Shown one piece after another: positions 35,188 through 42,264 of a DNA stretch of 64,000 bases. Positions within the stretch are counted from its first letter, which is position 1. Each line of letters starts with the position of its first letter. The DNA is from a virus. The translations under genes were made by a program, and so were the position numbers. The notes beneath the pieces are model-generated. The model did no database searches. It saw only the letters and a list, made by a program, of their open reading frames with translations, and had not been told where the DNA came from. Location: positions 232,595 through 296,594 of the IMG/VR virus record IMGVR_UViG_3300049460_000128. One strand, given 5' to 3'.

Positions 35188-35660
35188 TGGAAGAACTCAA
35201 CTATAAGCGTTCGTCTTGGCACTACTGGCTTGCCACTAAACTCGGCCCCATGCAACGCTGGGACGATGCAACAGATTTCTGCACCTACGTTCGTGCAGTG
35301 GTGGTCGGTATGCTGATGTTTTGCCTGCTGTCTTGCTTGGGCCTTGGTCTGCTGTATTGTTTCGGCGATTGGCTGGGTTGGATCTCGGCAATGATCAAAG
35401 CTGGCCATATTATCTGGCTGTCCGGTAAAGATCCATCTGGTGCAATGATCTTCAATGTTGTATTGGGTGTTTGCGCCGGTATCGGCGGCTTTGGTGGTGG
35501 TATGTATTGGCGTGAACAAGCCAACCACAGAAAAGCAGAGCGTATCTGGCAAGCAAAACAGGAACTTGGTGCCAACTATGTTCCTCCGGAGCCAAGCTTC
35601 ATTGGTCATGCTTGGAAACGGTTCAAAGACAAGACCTGCTACAAAGTCAAATTCAATTGA
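35187..35660 (+). CDS. Membrane protein of pspA cassette
   Basis: 157 residues. Two membrane segments, about 35-60 (AVVVGMLMFCLLSCLGLGLLYCF) and 88-108 (MIFNVVLGVCAGIGGFGGGMYW), with a basic cytoplasmic C-terminus. ATG overlaps the previous stop by one base (TGATG). Third gene of the unit, followed by a terminator. Possibly the membrane anchor for the PspA-like protein (inference). Confidence 0.65.
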   Translation: MEELNYKRSSWHYWLATKLGPMQRWDDATDFCTYVRAVVVGMLMFCLLSCLGLGLLYCFGDWLGWISAMIKAGHIIWLSGKDPSGAMIFNVVLGVCAGIGGFGGGMYWREQANHRKAERIWQAKQELGANYVPPEPSFIGHAWKRFKDKTCYKVKFN

Positions 35661-35689
35661 AAAAAGCCCGGGACGTCCCGGGCTTTTTT
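35661..35689 (+). terminator. Rho-independent terminator
   Basis: AAAAGCCCGGGA/TCCCGGGCTTTTTT hairpin ending the pspA cassette. Confidence 0.88.
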
Positions 35690-35690
35690 G

Positions 35691-35719
35691 TTGATGAAAA
35701 TTTCATATGGCTGTATAAT
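35691..35719 (+). promoter_or_regulatory. Sigma70-type promoter
   Basis: TTGATG (35691-35696), 17 nt with TTCATATG, TATAAT (35714-35719). Confidence 0.7.
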
Positions 35720-35740
35720 GTGAACCAAAGGAGGTTCATC

Positions 35741-36070
35741 ATGTTCAATCTCGATATTTTCAATCTACCAAAGCAGTACACGGACTTGGAAAAGCGCCTA
35801 GCCGCTGCTCGTAATCTGGGCAATTGTCAGGGCTACATCACCGGCCACAACGGTGCTGAAGCATGCTGGGCCCTAGCCATCGAATACAAGATCGGCATCA
35901 AACACTTCCCAGACAACACTGGCATCGAAGTAAGTTACTGGAAAGATGGTTGGATTGTTCGCGAACATTTGTTCACCGACTTCGAACATCCAGAACTGGC
36001 CATTCGTTATGCTGTCTGCGAACTGGTCTGCCACAAACTCGAAAATAAACAGGACGACATGTATGGTTAA
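35741..36070 (+). CDS. Unknown protein, 109 aa
   Basis: Very strong AAAGGAGGTTCATC ribosome site decides the start. Helical N-terminus (KQYTDLEKRLAAARNLGN), then a beta region with Trp residues (EVSYWKDGWIVREH). No family recognised. Overlaps the next gene by 8 nt. Confidence 0.58.
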   Translation: MFNLDIFNLPKQYTDLEKRLAAARNLGNCQGYITGHNGAEACWALAIEYKIGIKHFPDNTGIEVSYWKDGWIVREHLFTDFEHPELAIRYAVCELVCHKLENKQDDMYG

Positions 36071-36413
36071 GAAAATCGGCAAGTACGACATTCCATTCGA
36101 CGCTGATGGTAACCAGATGCACTATGCAGAACATGGTTGGGACGGCACCTACAACCAAAGTGGTAGCTGCAACCATGTAGCCAAGTATACCATGCAGCCA
36201 AACGATCCATTCCCGGATACGCTGACCTTCAAGGGTTATCAGCGTGGTCGGTCGGCAGCATATTTCCACTTCGAGCGCGAAAATGGCAAAGGCGTGTGCG
36301 TCTTCCTGAAAGAGATGGAAGCCATGATCCCGCTTATGGTCCATGGCAAAATTACTGGCACCTTCCAGTTCATTAAACGCGGCCAAAATTACGGGTGCGC
36401 CATCGCACCATAA
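36063..36413 (+). CDS. Unknown protein, 116 aa
   Basis: MVKKIGKYDIPFDADGNQMH...; beta-rich, with FHFERENGKGVCVFLKEMEAMIPLM near the centre and ITGTFQFIKRGQNYGCAIAP at the end. Resembles a small beta-barrel domain. Coupled to the upstream gene by an 8 nt overlap. No family recognised. Confidence 0.55.
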   Translation: MVKKIGKYDIPFDADGNQMHYAEHGWDGTYNQSGSCNHVAKYTMQPNDPFPDTLTFKGYQRGRSAAYFHFERENGKGVCVFLKEMEAMIPLMVHGKITGTFQFIKRGQNYGCAIAP

Positions 36414-36414
36414 G

Positions 36415-36443
36415 TTGCAAGTTCACTGGGGTGGCACTATACT
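36415..36443 (+). promoter_or_regulatory. Sigma70-type promoter, leaderless type
   Basis: TTGCAA (36415-36420), 17 nt, TATACT (36438-36443); ATG at 36450 only 6 nt later. Confidence 0.6.
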
Positions 36444-36449
36444 GGCACT

Positions 36450-36656
36450 ATGATAAACGTACTGGTAACCACCACCTATGCTCGCTCAGAAGGAGCAGCA
36501 ATATCAACCATGTTAATTCCAGCCGCCAACTTCTACGAAGCTGAGCAAATAGCTGATAAAATAAACACGGAGGCCACAAATCGTTGGCCAAGATACGGCG
36601 GATTCGGCCAGTATGCAATAATCGTCGGTGGGCATCCACCAGAGGAAACCAAATGA
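36450..36656 (+). CDS. Unknown protein, 68 aa
   Basis: [20 protein letters not shown]...; alpha/beta, with helix [16 protein letters not shown] and a final strand QYAIIVGG. Leaderless promoter. ATGA overlap with smpB, so the two are co-translated. No family recognised. Confidence 0.55.
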   Translation: MINVLVTTTYARSEGAAISTMLIPAANFYEAEQIADKINTEATNRWPRYGGFGQYAIIVGGHPPEETK

Positions 36657-37102
36657 GCATTATCGATAACAAAAAAGCATTCCACGACTACACGGTCGAA
36701 GACCGATATGAAGCTGGGCTCGTCCTCGAGGGCTGGGAAGTGACAGCCATCCGTGCCGGTCGTTCGAACATCAAAGAAGCTCACGTGGTGGCTCGTGATG
36801 GCGAACTGTTCCTGTTCAATTCCCACATCAGCCCATTGCCTAACACTAGCGGCTTTACCACCTTGCAACCAACTCGTTCGCGTAAGCTGCTGCTGAACAA
36901 GAAAGAAATCAACAAGCTACTGGGTAAGGTGTCCACTGCTGGCTATACGATCGTACCCTTGAACTTCCACTTCAAGAAGGGTCGCATCAAGTGTGAGATC
37001 GGTCTGGCAAAAGGCAAGAAGCAACACGACAAACGTGCGACGCAGAAAGACCGCGATGGTAAACGTGAAGTTGCCCAAGCGATGAAACAAAACGCAAGGT
37101 AG
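36653..37102 (+). CDS. smpB: SsrA-binding protein SmpB
   Basis: 149 residues (E. coli SmpB 160). Start at [13 protein letters not shown] in an ATGA overlap. The OB-fold hallmarks are all there: [74 protein letters not shown] and DKR, followed by a basic tail. SmpB carries tmRNA into stalled ribosomes for trans-translation; the C-terminal tail enters the mRNA channel. No tmRNA gene is found in the window, so it may use host tmRNA or one elsewhere in the phage. Confidence 0.93.
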   Translation: MSIIDNKKAFHDYTVEDRYEAGLVLEGWEVTAIRAGRSNIKEAHVVARDGELFLFNSHISPLPNTSGFTTLQPTRSRKLLLNKKEINKLLGKVSTAGYTIVPLNFHFKKGRIKCEIGLAKGKKQHDKRATQKDRDGKREVAQAMKQNAR

Positions 37103-37103
37103 C

Positions 37104-37286
37104 ATGATCGACGCAACGTTCGCCTGGTATCCAGAAATGCCAATTGCATGTGAGGGTGATGATGTCAGTGCAAGAGTCATCACCCTTCGTATACGTGTCT
37201 GCCCGATACGTATTGTAAGCGCGGAGAGGACATTGGAGCGTCGCTATGGTGGGTATGTGCAGCTTTGGAGCACGACTACAATATGA
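37104..37286 (+). CDS. Small protein, unknown
   Basis: 60 residues. Begins one base after the smpB stop and ends in an ATGA overlap with the next family member, so it is probably translated. MIDATFAWYPEM resembles the aromatic N-terminal strand of the DAxLF proteins but the signature is missing; it may be a degenerate or truncated relative. Confidence 0.45.
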   Translation: MIDATFAWYPEMPIACEGDDVSARVITLRIRVCPIRIVSAERTLERRYGGYVQLWSTTTI

Positions 37287-37615
37287 TCACCCAGGTGTTT
37301 CAAACCGTCGATGCTTTGATCGAAGAGATGGAGACTGTTCGTGGAAGCGATAAGATGTTTTCCGGAATATCAAGTGGGCAAATGGTTCACTATATGGAAA
37401 GCATTTTGGAAGGTGTTCATTCAGCTTCTTTCCCAGTAATATGTTTCTATATGGCTTGGCGTACTACTTGGTTTGGGGCTGAAGAAATAATCCCTGAATT
37501 GCCCATAGATTCGGTGGGAAGAATCGAAGCAATAAGCACTGAAGCTGGTGTTGTGGTTTGCTTCGAAGATGAAGGCGATGCTGCATTATTCAGATTGGGC
37601 TTAACTGACGATTAG
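37283..37615 (+). CDS. DAxLF-motif small protein (member 17)
   Basis: 110 residues. Signature FEDEGDAALFRLGLTDD, preceded by TEAGVVVC. Start in an ATGA overlap. Confidence 0.64.
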   Translation: MITQVFQTVDALIEEMETVRGSDKMFSGISSGQMVHYMESILEGVHSASFPVICFYMAWRTTWFGAEEIIPELPIDSVGRIEAISTEAGVVVCFEDEGDAALFRLGLTDD

Positions 37616-37640
37616 TAAATACCTGATTACCGGGTATAAG

Positions 37641-38006
37641 ATGGCTACAATAAATCTCCTCCTAAATGTGATGGCCATGCGTTCGCAATATGTTGCGTTG
37701 GAGGAGTGCCTAGACGACAAAATGAGCTGGACCACCTACGATAAACTTCTGGAAAATATTCAAGCCATCGATCAGATGATGGCTGGTTATCCGGATGATT
37801 TTCAGGCAAACATCAAACAATTCTATCACTTCGGCGATGCTTTCATGGCATTTGTTGCCACCCTTCCCTGGACACCAGTCATCGTTCAACAATTTGATAT
37901 GACCGACCCCATTGTTGAACTTGATAATCCCAACATAGTCACATTCAACACATATCGATTCTTCCGCTACGAAGACGACGCGGTGGTTTGGCGCCTATCG
38001 ATCTGA
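37641..38006 (+). CDS. DAxLF-motif small protein (member 18)
   Basis: 121 residues, the longest of the family. Signature FRYEDDAVVWRLSI at the C-terminus, preceded by VTFNTYRF. Trp replaces Phe as in member 8. Confidence 0.63.
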   Translation: MATINLLLNVMAMRSQYVALEECLDDKMSWTTYDKLLENIQAIDQMMAGYPDDFQANIKQFYHFGDAFMAFVATLPWTPVIVQQFDMTDPIVELDNPNIVTFNTYRFFRYEDDAVVWRLSI

Positions 38007-38061
38007 TGTTGTATTTTCACTAGTGTGCCAGATTCTTGTTTAAATTTTAATCAAGTCGCTG

Positions 38062-38067
38062 TATACT
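38062..38067 (+). promoter_or_regulatory. -10 box, leaderless type
   Basis: TATACT ending 6 nt before the ATG at 38074; only a weak -35 candidate (TTTAAA, 38039-38044) at 17 nt. Confidence 0.45.
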
Positions 38068-38073
38068 GGCTAT

Positions 38074-38403
38074 ATGAAACTATTCACCATTGAACCCCTG
38101 GATGTATGGCTGATGAAGCTGAAAGGCAAGGAACGCCCATTTGATGAGTATCCACGTTCAGTTCGTCGCACTCTGACTCGTATCAAACAGATGGCTTTCC
38201 AGCCTGCCATTGTGATTCGCTATAACAGCAAGTTGCAAACAAGCACTACGGTTGATATTGATTGGAACCAAGAACAAGCGGTTGCTTGGTTGTCTGCCAA
38301 TGCGTCTGGTATGTTTTTCCATGAAGTCAAGGGCAATCGTATCTATCTGGCTGACGACGATGACGCCGTCTTATTCAAACTAATTTTCTCGGAGCAAGTA
38401 TGA
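38074..38403 (+). CDS. DAxLF-motif small protein (member 19)
   Basis: 109 residues. Signature LADDDDAVLFKLIFSE, preceded by KGNRIY. No ribosome site. ATGA overlap with the next gene. Confidence 0.65.
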   Translation: MKLFTIEPLDVWLMKLKGKERPFDEYPRSVRRTLTRIKQMAFQPAIVIRYNSKLQTSTTVDIDWNQEQAVAWLSANASGMFFHEVKGNRIYLADDDDAVLFKLIFSEQV

Positions 38404-38597
38404 CAGTATTCGCACCAGAACGTATCAAAGAGTTGATGGCAAAGTACCAGGTGACTGAGCAGCAGGTCATCGATGCCTTGTCTGCCGCACAGGAGTTCAA
38501 ACAGTTCCTGGGCAACCAAGCATGTGTGGATCAGCTGGTTGAGCGTTTGCTGGCCACCAAGACTGAAGTGATGAAATTTCCCTGCTCAAAACAATAA
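38400..38597 (+). CDS. Small helical protein
   Basis: 65 residues, predicted all-helical (PERIKELMAKYQVTEQQVID, QACVDQLVERLLAT). Coupled by ATGA to member 19. No family recognised. Confidence 0.52.
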   Translation: MTVFAPERIKELMAKYQVTEQQVIDALSAAQEFKQFLGNQACVDQLVERLLATKTEVMKFPCSKQ

Positions 38598-38618
38598 CGA
38601 AAAATTATTAAAAAGTGC

Positions 38619-38660
38619 TTGGCAAAAACGCCAGACTGGCAATATACTTTGTATACAAGG
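38619..38660 (+). promoter_or_regulatory. Promoter with two palindromes
   Basis: TTGGCA (38619-38624), 18 nt, TATACT (38643-38648). GCCAGACTGGC (38630-38640) lies in the spacer and CTTTGTATACAAGG (38647-38660) covers the -10 end and start site. Confidence 0.6.
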
Positions 38661-38703
38661 TGGCAACAAGGGTTACCGCCAGAATAGCCAGAAGGAAATA
38701 GTA

Positions 38704-39264
38704 ATGAGCCAAGCACCAGTTGTTAACGCACAAGTTATCAATGCAATCGAGGTTTTGACCAACAGTGGCCACCTGACCATGCAAGAGCAAGTGGACATCT
38801 ACAAGAAGATGTTGTTGAATCAAAATGGTGTGTCTGCCATGTTGCCAGTTTCGGCGCCCGCTGTGACGGCACCAACTATCCCGGTTGTCACTAGTGTGAC
38901 CGCAAATCAACAAACGGCGACGACGGCAAACGGCAATAAGTCGGTCTCCTACACTCGCAAGTGCCCAAGCCATACCGAAATTACCAATGCCTTGGCTAAG
39001 TTGCGATTGGGCGTTGATGGACTGGAAGTAGCCCGCGACCTCGGCACGTCTGACACGTATGTCGTCAATCTGTGCAAAGAAAATGGCTTGCAGTATGTAA
39101 CACGCTATGGCAAAACCCGGCGACACCTGACCGACGACGACAAAGCAAAAATCAACGCCATGCTGGATCAAGGCTATTCGGTGGTCCAGATTCAAATCGC
39201 CCTCGATATCTCGGCAGGCCCGATCTCTCGGTATCGTATTGTGCCGACCGCCCGCAAGAAGTAA
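38704..39264 (+). CDS. Helix-turn-helix DNA-binding regulator
   Basis: 186 residues. N-terminal helices (1-40), a Val/Thr/Pro linker (45-80), then two HTH-like units: ITNALAKLRLGVDGLEVARDLGTSDTYVVNLCKENG (about 93-128) and LTDDDKAKINAMLDQGYSVVQIQIALDISAGPISRY (about 140-178), both of the resolvase/sigma-region-4 type. No catalytic domain. It is a single-gene unit whose promoter contains two palindromes, suggesting autoregulation; it is a candidate regulator of the early promoters. AGAAGGAAATAGTA ribosome site. Confidence 0.65.
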   Translation: MSQAPVVNAQVINAIEVLTNSGHLTMQEQVDIYKKMLLNQNGVSAMLPVSAPAVTAPTIPVVTSVTANQQTATTANGNKSVSYTRKCPSHTEITNALAKLRLGVDGLEVARDLGTSDTYVVNLCKENGLQYVTRYGKTRRHLTDDDKAKINAMLDQGYSVVQIQIALDISAGPISRYRIVPTARKK

Positions 39265-39293
39265 GTTGATTGTCAAATAGTTGAAAATTCCGC

Positions 39294-39322
39294 TTGACAC
39301 CATGTTCATTTGAACTTATACT
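39294..39322 (+). promoter_or_regulatory. Strong sigma70-type promoter with palindromic spacer
   Basis: Perfect TTGACA (39294-39299), 17 nt, TATACT (39317-39322). GTTCATTTGAAC (39304-39315) fills the spacer. Confidence 0.78.
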
Positions 39323-39380
39323 GTGAAACATGGTGCTGCGGAATAAGCAGCAAAGACAAACAACTGAAAGGAAGCAAATC

Positions 39381-39746
39381 ATGTCCAAAGTCGAAATCCT
39401 GAAATTCGCTCACTTCTACAACGAAGGCGCACGTGGTGCTCGTGGCGGCGCTGCCCAGAACGACAAGATCTGGGGCCTGGCTAAAGTTGACAACAAACTG
39501 GTTCGCTTCTGGGGTCGTCGCAACGGCGTGATCAAGTTCAAAACTCACCTGCTGGGTCAACTGGGCGCTCTGAACGAAGAATACGGCCTGAAAACTGGTG
39601 GCCGCGCCGACGGTGGCGACATCTACGACGGCGTCAAGCCAAGCAACACTGCACTGATCGGCTCGCTGGTGCCAAACCTGGCGCAAAAGATCACCAGCCA
39701 CTTCTACAGCGCGATGAGCACTGGCAAGCTGAACACCAAGCACTAA
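39381..39746 (+). CDS. WGR-like small protein C
   Basis: 121 residues. Third paralogue: KVEILKFAHFYNEGARGARGGAAQ, KIWGLAKVDNKLVRFWGRRNGVIKFKTH, C-terminal FYSAMSTGKLNTKH. This copy keeps a true WGR triplet (FWGRRNG), which supports the WGR-like assignment for A and B. Same leader type (GAAAGGAAGCAAATC) and codon optimisation, and the best promoter of the window. Confidence 0.64.
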   Translation: MSKVEILKFAHFYNEGARGARGGAAQNDKIWGLAKVDNKLVRFWGRRNGVIKFKTHLLGQLGALNEEYGLKTGGRADGGDIYDGVKPSNTALIGSLVPNLAQKITSHFYSAMSTGKLNTKH

Positions 39747-39751
39747 TCAAC

Positions 39752-39777
39752 AAAGCCCGGACTAGCCGGGCTTTTTT
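39752..39777 (+). terminator. Rho-independent terminator
   Basis: AAAGCCCGGACTAGCCGGGCTTTTTT hairpin after WGR-like gene C. Confidence 0.85.
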
Positions 39778-39788
39778 GGGAGTATCGA

Positions 39789-39935
39789 ATGAATACTGCA
39801 CAAACTGCATACAAGCAAGGATATTATGCGTATCCAGCTTGGGAGAAAAATCCACACATCTCGGGGACGGTTGAAGCCTGGATGTGGGATATCGGCCACC
39901 ATGAAGCATGGTGTGGCCTTTCTGTTTCGCTGTAA
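39789..39935 (+). CDS. RMF-like small protein
   Basis: 48 residues. GGGAG ribosome site 7 nt upstream. AYKQGYYAYPAWEKNPHISG and WMWDIGHHEAW recall the ribosome modulation factor/CrpP pattern (AxxxGxxAxxxxxxxNPY...W..G..EA), a small family that binds ribosomes or other partners in bacteria and is common in phages. The similarity is short and judged by eye. A tiny basic protein of this type could inactivate host ribosomes (inference). Confidence 0.45.
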   Translation: MNTAQTAYKQGYYAYPAWEKNPHISGTVEAWMWDIGHHEAWCGLSVSL

Positions 39936-39949
39936 TGGCCGGAGGTTAT

Positions 39950-40150
39950 ATGAAAATTGCAATGGCTCGCACTAACGATGACCGCTACGAAGCTGATAAT
40001 GGATTCGTTCTGGCTCGCGAATATGGCAAAACTCCAAATGGCAATCCAATGGGCGGCCGCTGGGTGCTGCGTGATGATAAACGCAATATGGTTGATTTTG
40101 ACCAGTACAGTAACGACATTGCAGAACGCCACAATTTGCGTTTGCACTAA
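39950..40150 (+). CDS. Small protein, unknown
   Basis: 66 residues (MKIAMARTNDDRYEADNG...). CGGAGGTTAT ribosome site. Beta-rich with GGRWVLRDDKRNMVDFDQY. Followed by a terminator. No family recognised. Confidence 0.55.
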   Translation: MKIAMARTNDDRYEADNGFVLAREYGKTPNGNPMGGRWVLRDDKRNMVDFDQYSNDIAERHNLRLH

Positions 40151-40167
40151 GCCACGTCTGTTACAAT

Positions 40168-40194
40168 AAAAGCCTGGCAGGTGCCAGGCTTTTT
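40168..40194 (+). terminator. Rho-independent terminator
   Basis: AAAAGCCTGGCA/TGCCAGGCTTTTT hairpin. Confidence 0.85.
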
Positions 40195-40209
40195 GTTATT
40201 GGAGCTTCA

Positions 40210-40365
40210 ATGAAACTAACTTTTTGGCAAAGCGTCGCCCTTGATATTGGCTCATGTTTGGCTATGATTGCCGTGCTGTATTATGCCGACTCACCATGGT
40301 GGGTATACCTTGCTGTATTGGTATTTGGTACCTGTCAACGTATGGACGCACAGGGTGGCCTATGA
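40210..40365 (+). CDS. Tiny membrane protein
   Basis: 51 residues (MKLTFWQSVALDIGSCLAMI...). Two hydrophobic stretches (about 8-24 and 29-43). TTGGAGCTTCA ribosome site. ATGA overlap with the next gene. Confidence 0.55.
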   Translation: MKLTFWQSVALDIGSCLAMIAVLYYADSPWWVYLAVLVFGTCQRMDAQGGL

Positions 40366-40637
40366 GTAACGTAATTCCAGGCTATCAAGCCAATCTGTAT
40401 GCGCGCTGGCACGACACTGATCCCTATGACGCATTCGGTCGCGAGATCACACCAGGTATGATCATCCTTAAACCTGATTCCAGCAATCAGCCGCCTGAAC
40501 TGCTGAAGGTCACTCATCGTAAAGGTGATGCCATCTATGTGGAAGGCAAACGTGCAAAGATTGCACTGCCAGGTCGTTGCATTATCGTTACCGAGAGTAT
40601 TCCGGAATTCGTGAATATCCCCCCAGAAGAGGATTGA
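40362..40637 (+). CDS. Unknown protein, 91 aa
   Basis: MSNVIPGYQANLYARWHDTD...; a small beta domain with REITPGMIILKPDSS and KVTHRKGDAIYVEGKRAKIALPGRC, which suggests an SH3-like or OB-like barrel. ATGA coupling with the membrane protein. No family recognised. Confidence 0.52.
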   Translation: MSNVIPGYQANLYARWHDTDPYDAFGREITPGMIILKPDSSNQPPELLKVTHRKGDAIYVEGKRAKIALPGRCIIVTESIPEFVNIPPEED

Positions 40638-40672
40638 CCTCAAGCACATATGAATGTAGTATTGTTCATATG
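40634..40672 (+). promoter_or_regulatory. Promoter with inverted repeat around -10
   Basis: TTGACC (40634-40639), 17 nt, TAGTAT (40657-40662). CATATGAA (40647-40654) and TTCATATG (40665-40672) flank the -10 box. Confidence 0.7.
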
Positions 40673-40689
40673 ACAACACAAGGATTTGT

Positions 40690-41172
40690 ATGAACATCGA
40701 ACGCTTATTGGTAATCCTGCATAATATTGCACCGCAACTGAATGCCAAGTGTGTGGGTAATATGGTAGCCGGTGATTTTGAAACTCAGCTGGCAGACGGC
40801 GGGGTTATCAATTTCGTCAATGACGAAAAAGGTTGGACTCTGGCTGGCCCAGTCGGTATTGGTTTCAGCAGCGGAATTACGATCGAGAACCTCAAAACCG
40901 AAACTGATCTGGTGAAGGCGATCAAGCGGTCGTATATTCCGCAGATGCACGTCTACAACCTCAAGCATGGCTATCCAATCAGCTTGCCAACTGAAACGGG
41001 TAATTTCTACTGGGACTTTCTCTACTATGCGTCCTGGGCTCTGTATGGCCTGAACGGCGCGGCCCGTCAAGCATTTGCTCATACCATCCTGTTGTTCCTG
41101 GACGTCTACAACAAAGATTTCCAGAAGACAGCTCGTGGTTATTTTGAACGCTTCAAACTGGAAATCGAATGA
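40690..41172 (+). CDS. Unknown protein, 160 aa
   Basis: CAAGGATTTGT ribosome site. N-terminal half alpha/beta (LLVILHNIAPQLNAK, GVINFVNDEKGWTLAG); C-terminal half helical with aromatic residues (NFYWDFLYYASWALYGLNG). No family recognised. ATGA overlap with the HTH gene. Confidence 0.55.
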   Translation: MNIERLLVILHNIAPQLNAKCVGNMVAGDFETQLADGGVINFVNDEKGWTLAGPVGIGFSSGITIENLKTETDLVKAIKRSYIPQMHVYNLKHGYPISLPTETGNFYWDFLYYASWALYGLNGAARQAFAHTILLFLDVYNKDFQKTARGYFERFKLEIE

Positions 41173-41552
41173 TGACCGTCGGCCACATTATCAACAACGG
41201 GATATCGTCACAGAACCTGACATTATCTGACGTGGCCAAGAAAGCTGGTTTCGTTAGTGCCCGTGTTCTGGAACTCATCAGTCAAGACATATGCGTCTTA
41301 CCCATGAACATGCTTGTTCCGCTTGCAGATGCGATAAACGTCGATCCTGCGACTATCTACCGTCAGGCAATGCAACAATATCGGCCGAAAGAGTGGACGA
41401 TCCTGGAGCTGACACTCGCTTGCCATGAAATCACAGCTCAGAATCTCAAGCATGTCGAAACCCTCCGGAAGCTGGGTGGTAATGTTGATGCGCTATCGGA
41501 GGTTGACTACGAGCGCTATAAGTTCGCCAGAAGTCACCTCAATAAGAAGTAA
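41169..41552 (+). CDS. XRE-like helix-turn-helix protein
   Basis: 127 residues. Residues 14-66 form a lambda-repressor-like HTH: LTLSDVAKKAGFVSARVLELI-(13)-LVPLADAINVDPATIYRQA. The second half is helical. Start at ATG 41169 in an ATGA overlap. Small XRE proteins are common early regulators in phages; targets unknown. It is the second DNA-binding protein in this region and a candidate reader of the promoter inverted repeats. Confidence 0.66.
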   Translation: MMTVGHIINNGISSQNLTLSDVAKKAGFVSARVLELISQDICVLPMNMLVPLADAINVDPATIYRQAMQQYRPKEWTILELTLACHEITAQNLKHVETLRKLGGNVDALSEVDYERYKFARSHLNKK

Positions 41553-41559
41553 AGTTGTG

Positions 41560-41609
41560 TTGATCTGGCGTTCATTTACATGTAGAATTCATTTATCGTA
41601 AATGAACGC
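41560..41609 (+). promoter_or_regulatory. Promoter with 12 bp inverted repeat around -10
   Basis: TTGATC (41560-41565), 17 nt, TAGAAT (41583-41588). GCGTTCATTTAC (41568-41579) and its perfect inverse (41598-41609) enclose the -10 box. Confidence 0.75.
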
Positions 41610-41619
41610 TGGAGCAAAT

Positions 41620-41988
41620 ATGTCTCGTACTACTCCCAAAAAGGTCATTGAACTGATCGAGCGTCACCAGTCGCGTCAAGACTGGATTCAAGAACAAATT
41701 GACATTCGTCGCAATCCGAATATTTCCCGCGACAACATCATCTACCAGCCCGAGCATGGCCCCGAACACTTCGAGGCAATGGCTGTAGGGCAGAACACGA
41801 TGCTGGAAGACGTCCTGCACGTCAATAACTGCTACCATGGTTATAACAACGTCGGGCGCTGGGAGCATATCCCCAACCCCAACGTAGGCACACAACCGGA
41901 CAAACCAACTATCCGCCGTCGTGATATCGGCGGCCAAGTACGGGCAGCTGACAAGGCTGACTGGCGTCGCATGTACTACATCAAATAA
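41620..41988 (+). CDS. Unknown protein, 122 aa
   Basis: MSRTTPKKVIELIERHQSRQ...; GGAGCAAAT ribosome site favours this Met over one 18 nt earlier, which lies inside the operator repeat. Hydrophilic, rich in His, Asn and Arg; NNCYHGYNNVGRWEH in the middle; basic end. No family recognised. Confidence 0.55.
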   Translation: MSRTTPKKVIELIERHQSRQDWIQEQIDIRRNPNISRDNIIYQPEHGPEHFEAMAVGQNTMLEDVLHVNNCYHGYNNVGRWEHIPNPNVGTQPDKPTIRRRDIGGQVRAADKADWRRMYYIK

Positions 41989-41997
41989 GGAGATAGC

Positions 41998-42264
41998 ATG
42001 ACGCGTAAAGTAATTCACCTGGGCCATCATATTTGGTTCGTCGTACACCTGGATCTGGCAGGCAAAATCGAAGCTCTTGAAGAACATGATTGGCGAGAAG
42101 GTGGCGGCATCGAGCCGCCCAAGGGCGAGACCTACGATCAACTGTTTGAACGACGATTCAAGAATCGCTGGGGTGGGACTGAAACTCAACGCAATGAGCT
42201 GTTTGGTAAAGCACTTGCGTTCCTGAAAACCGCCGAAGAACACGTCAACCTGGTAGATAACTAA
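41998..42264 (+). CDS. Unknown protein, 88 aa
   Basis: AAGGAGATAGC ribosome site. HLGHHIWFVVHLDLAGKIEALEEHDWREGG at the N-terminus, helical end (RNELFGKALAFLKTAEEH). Shares one base with the next gene (TAATG). No family recognised. Confidence 0.53.
   Translation: MTRKVIHLGHHIWFVVHLDLAGKIEALEEHDWREGGGIEPPKGETYDQLFERRFKNRWGGTETQRNELFGKALAFLKTAEEHVNLVDN

Noticed and set aside
36440-38700. Possible tmRNA near smpB
   Set aside because: No tRNA-like ends or tag-peptide reading frame could be found; the stretch is filled by coupled genes.
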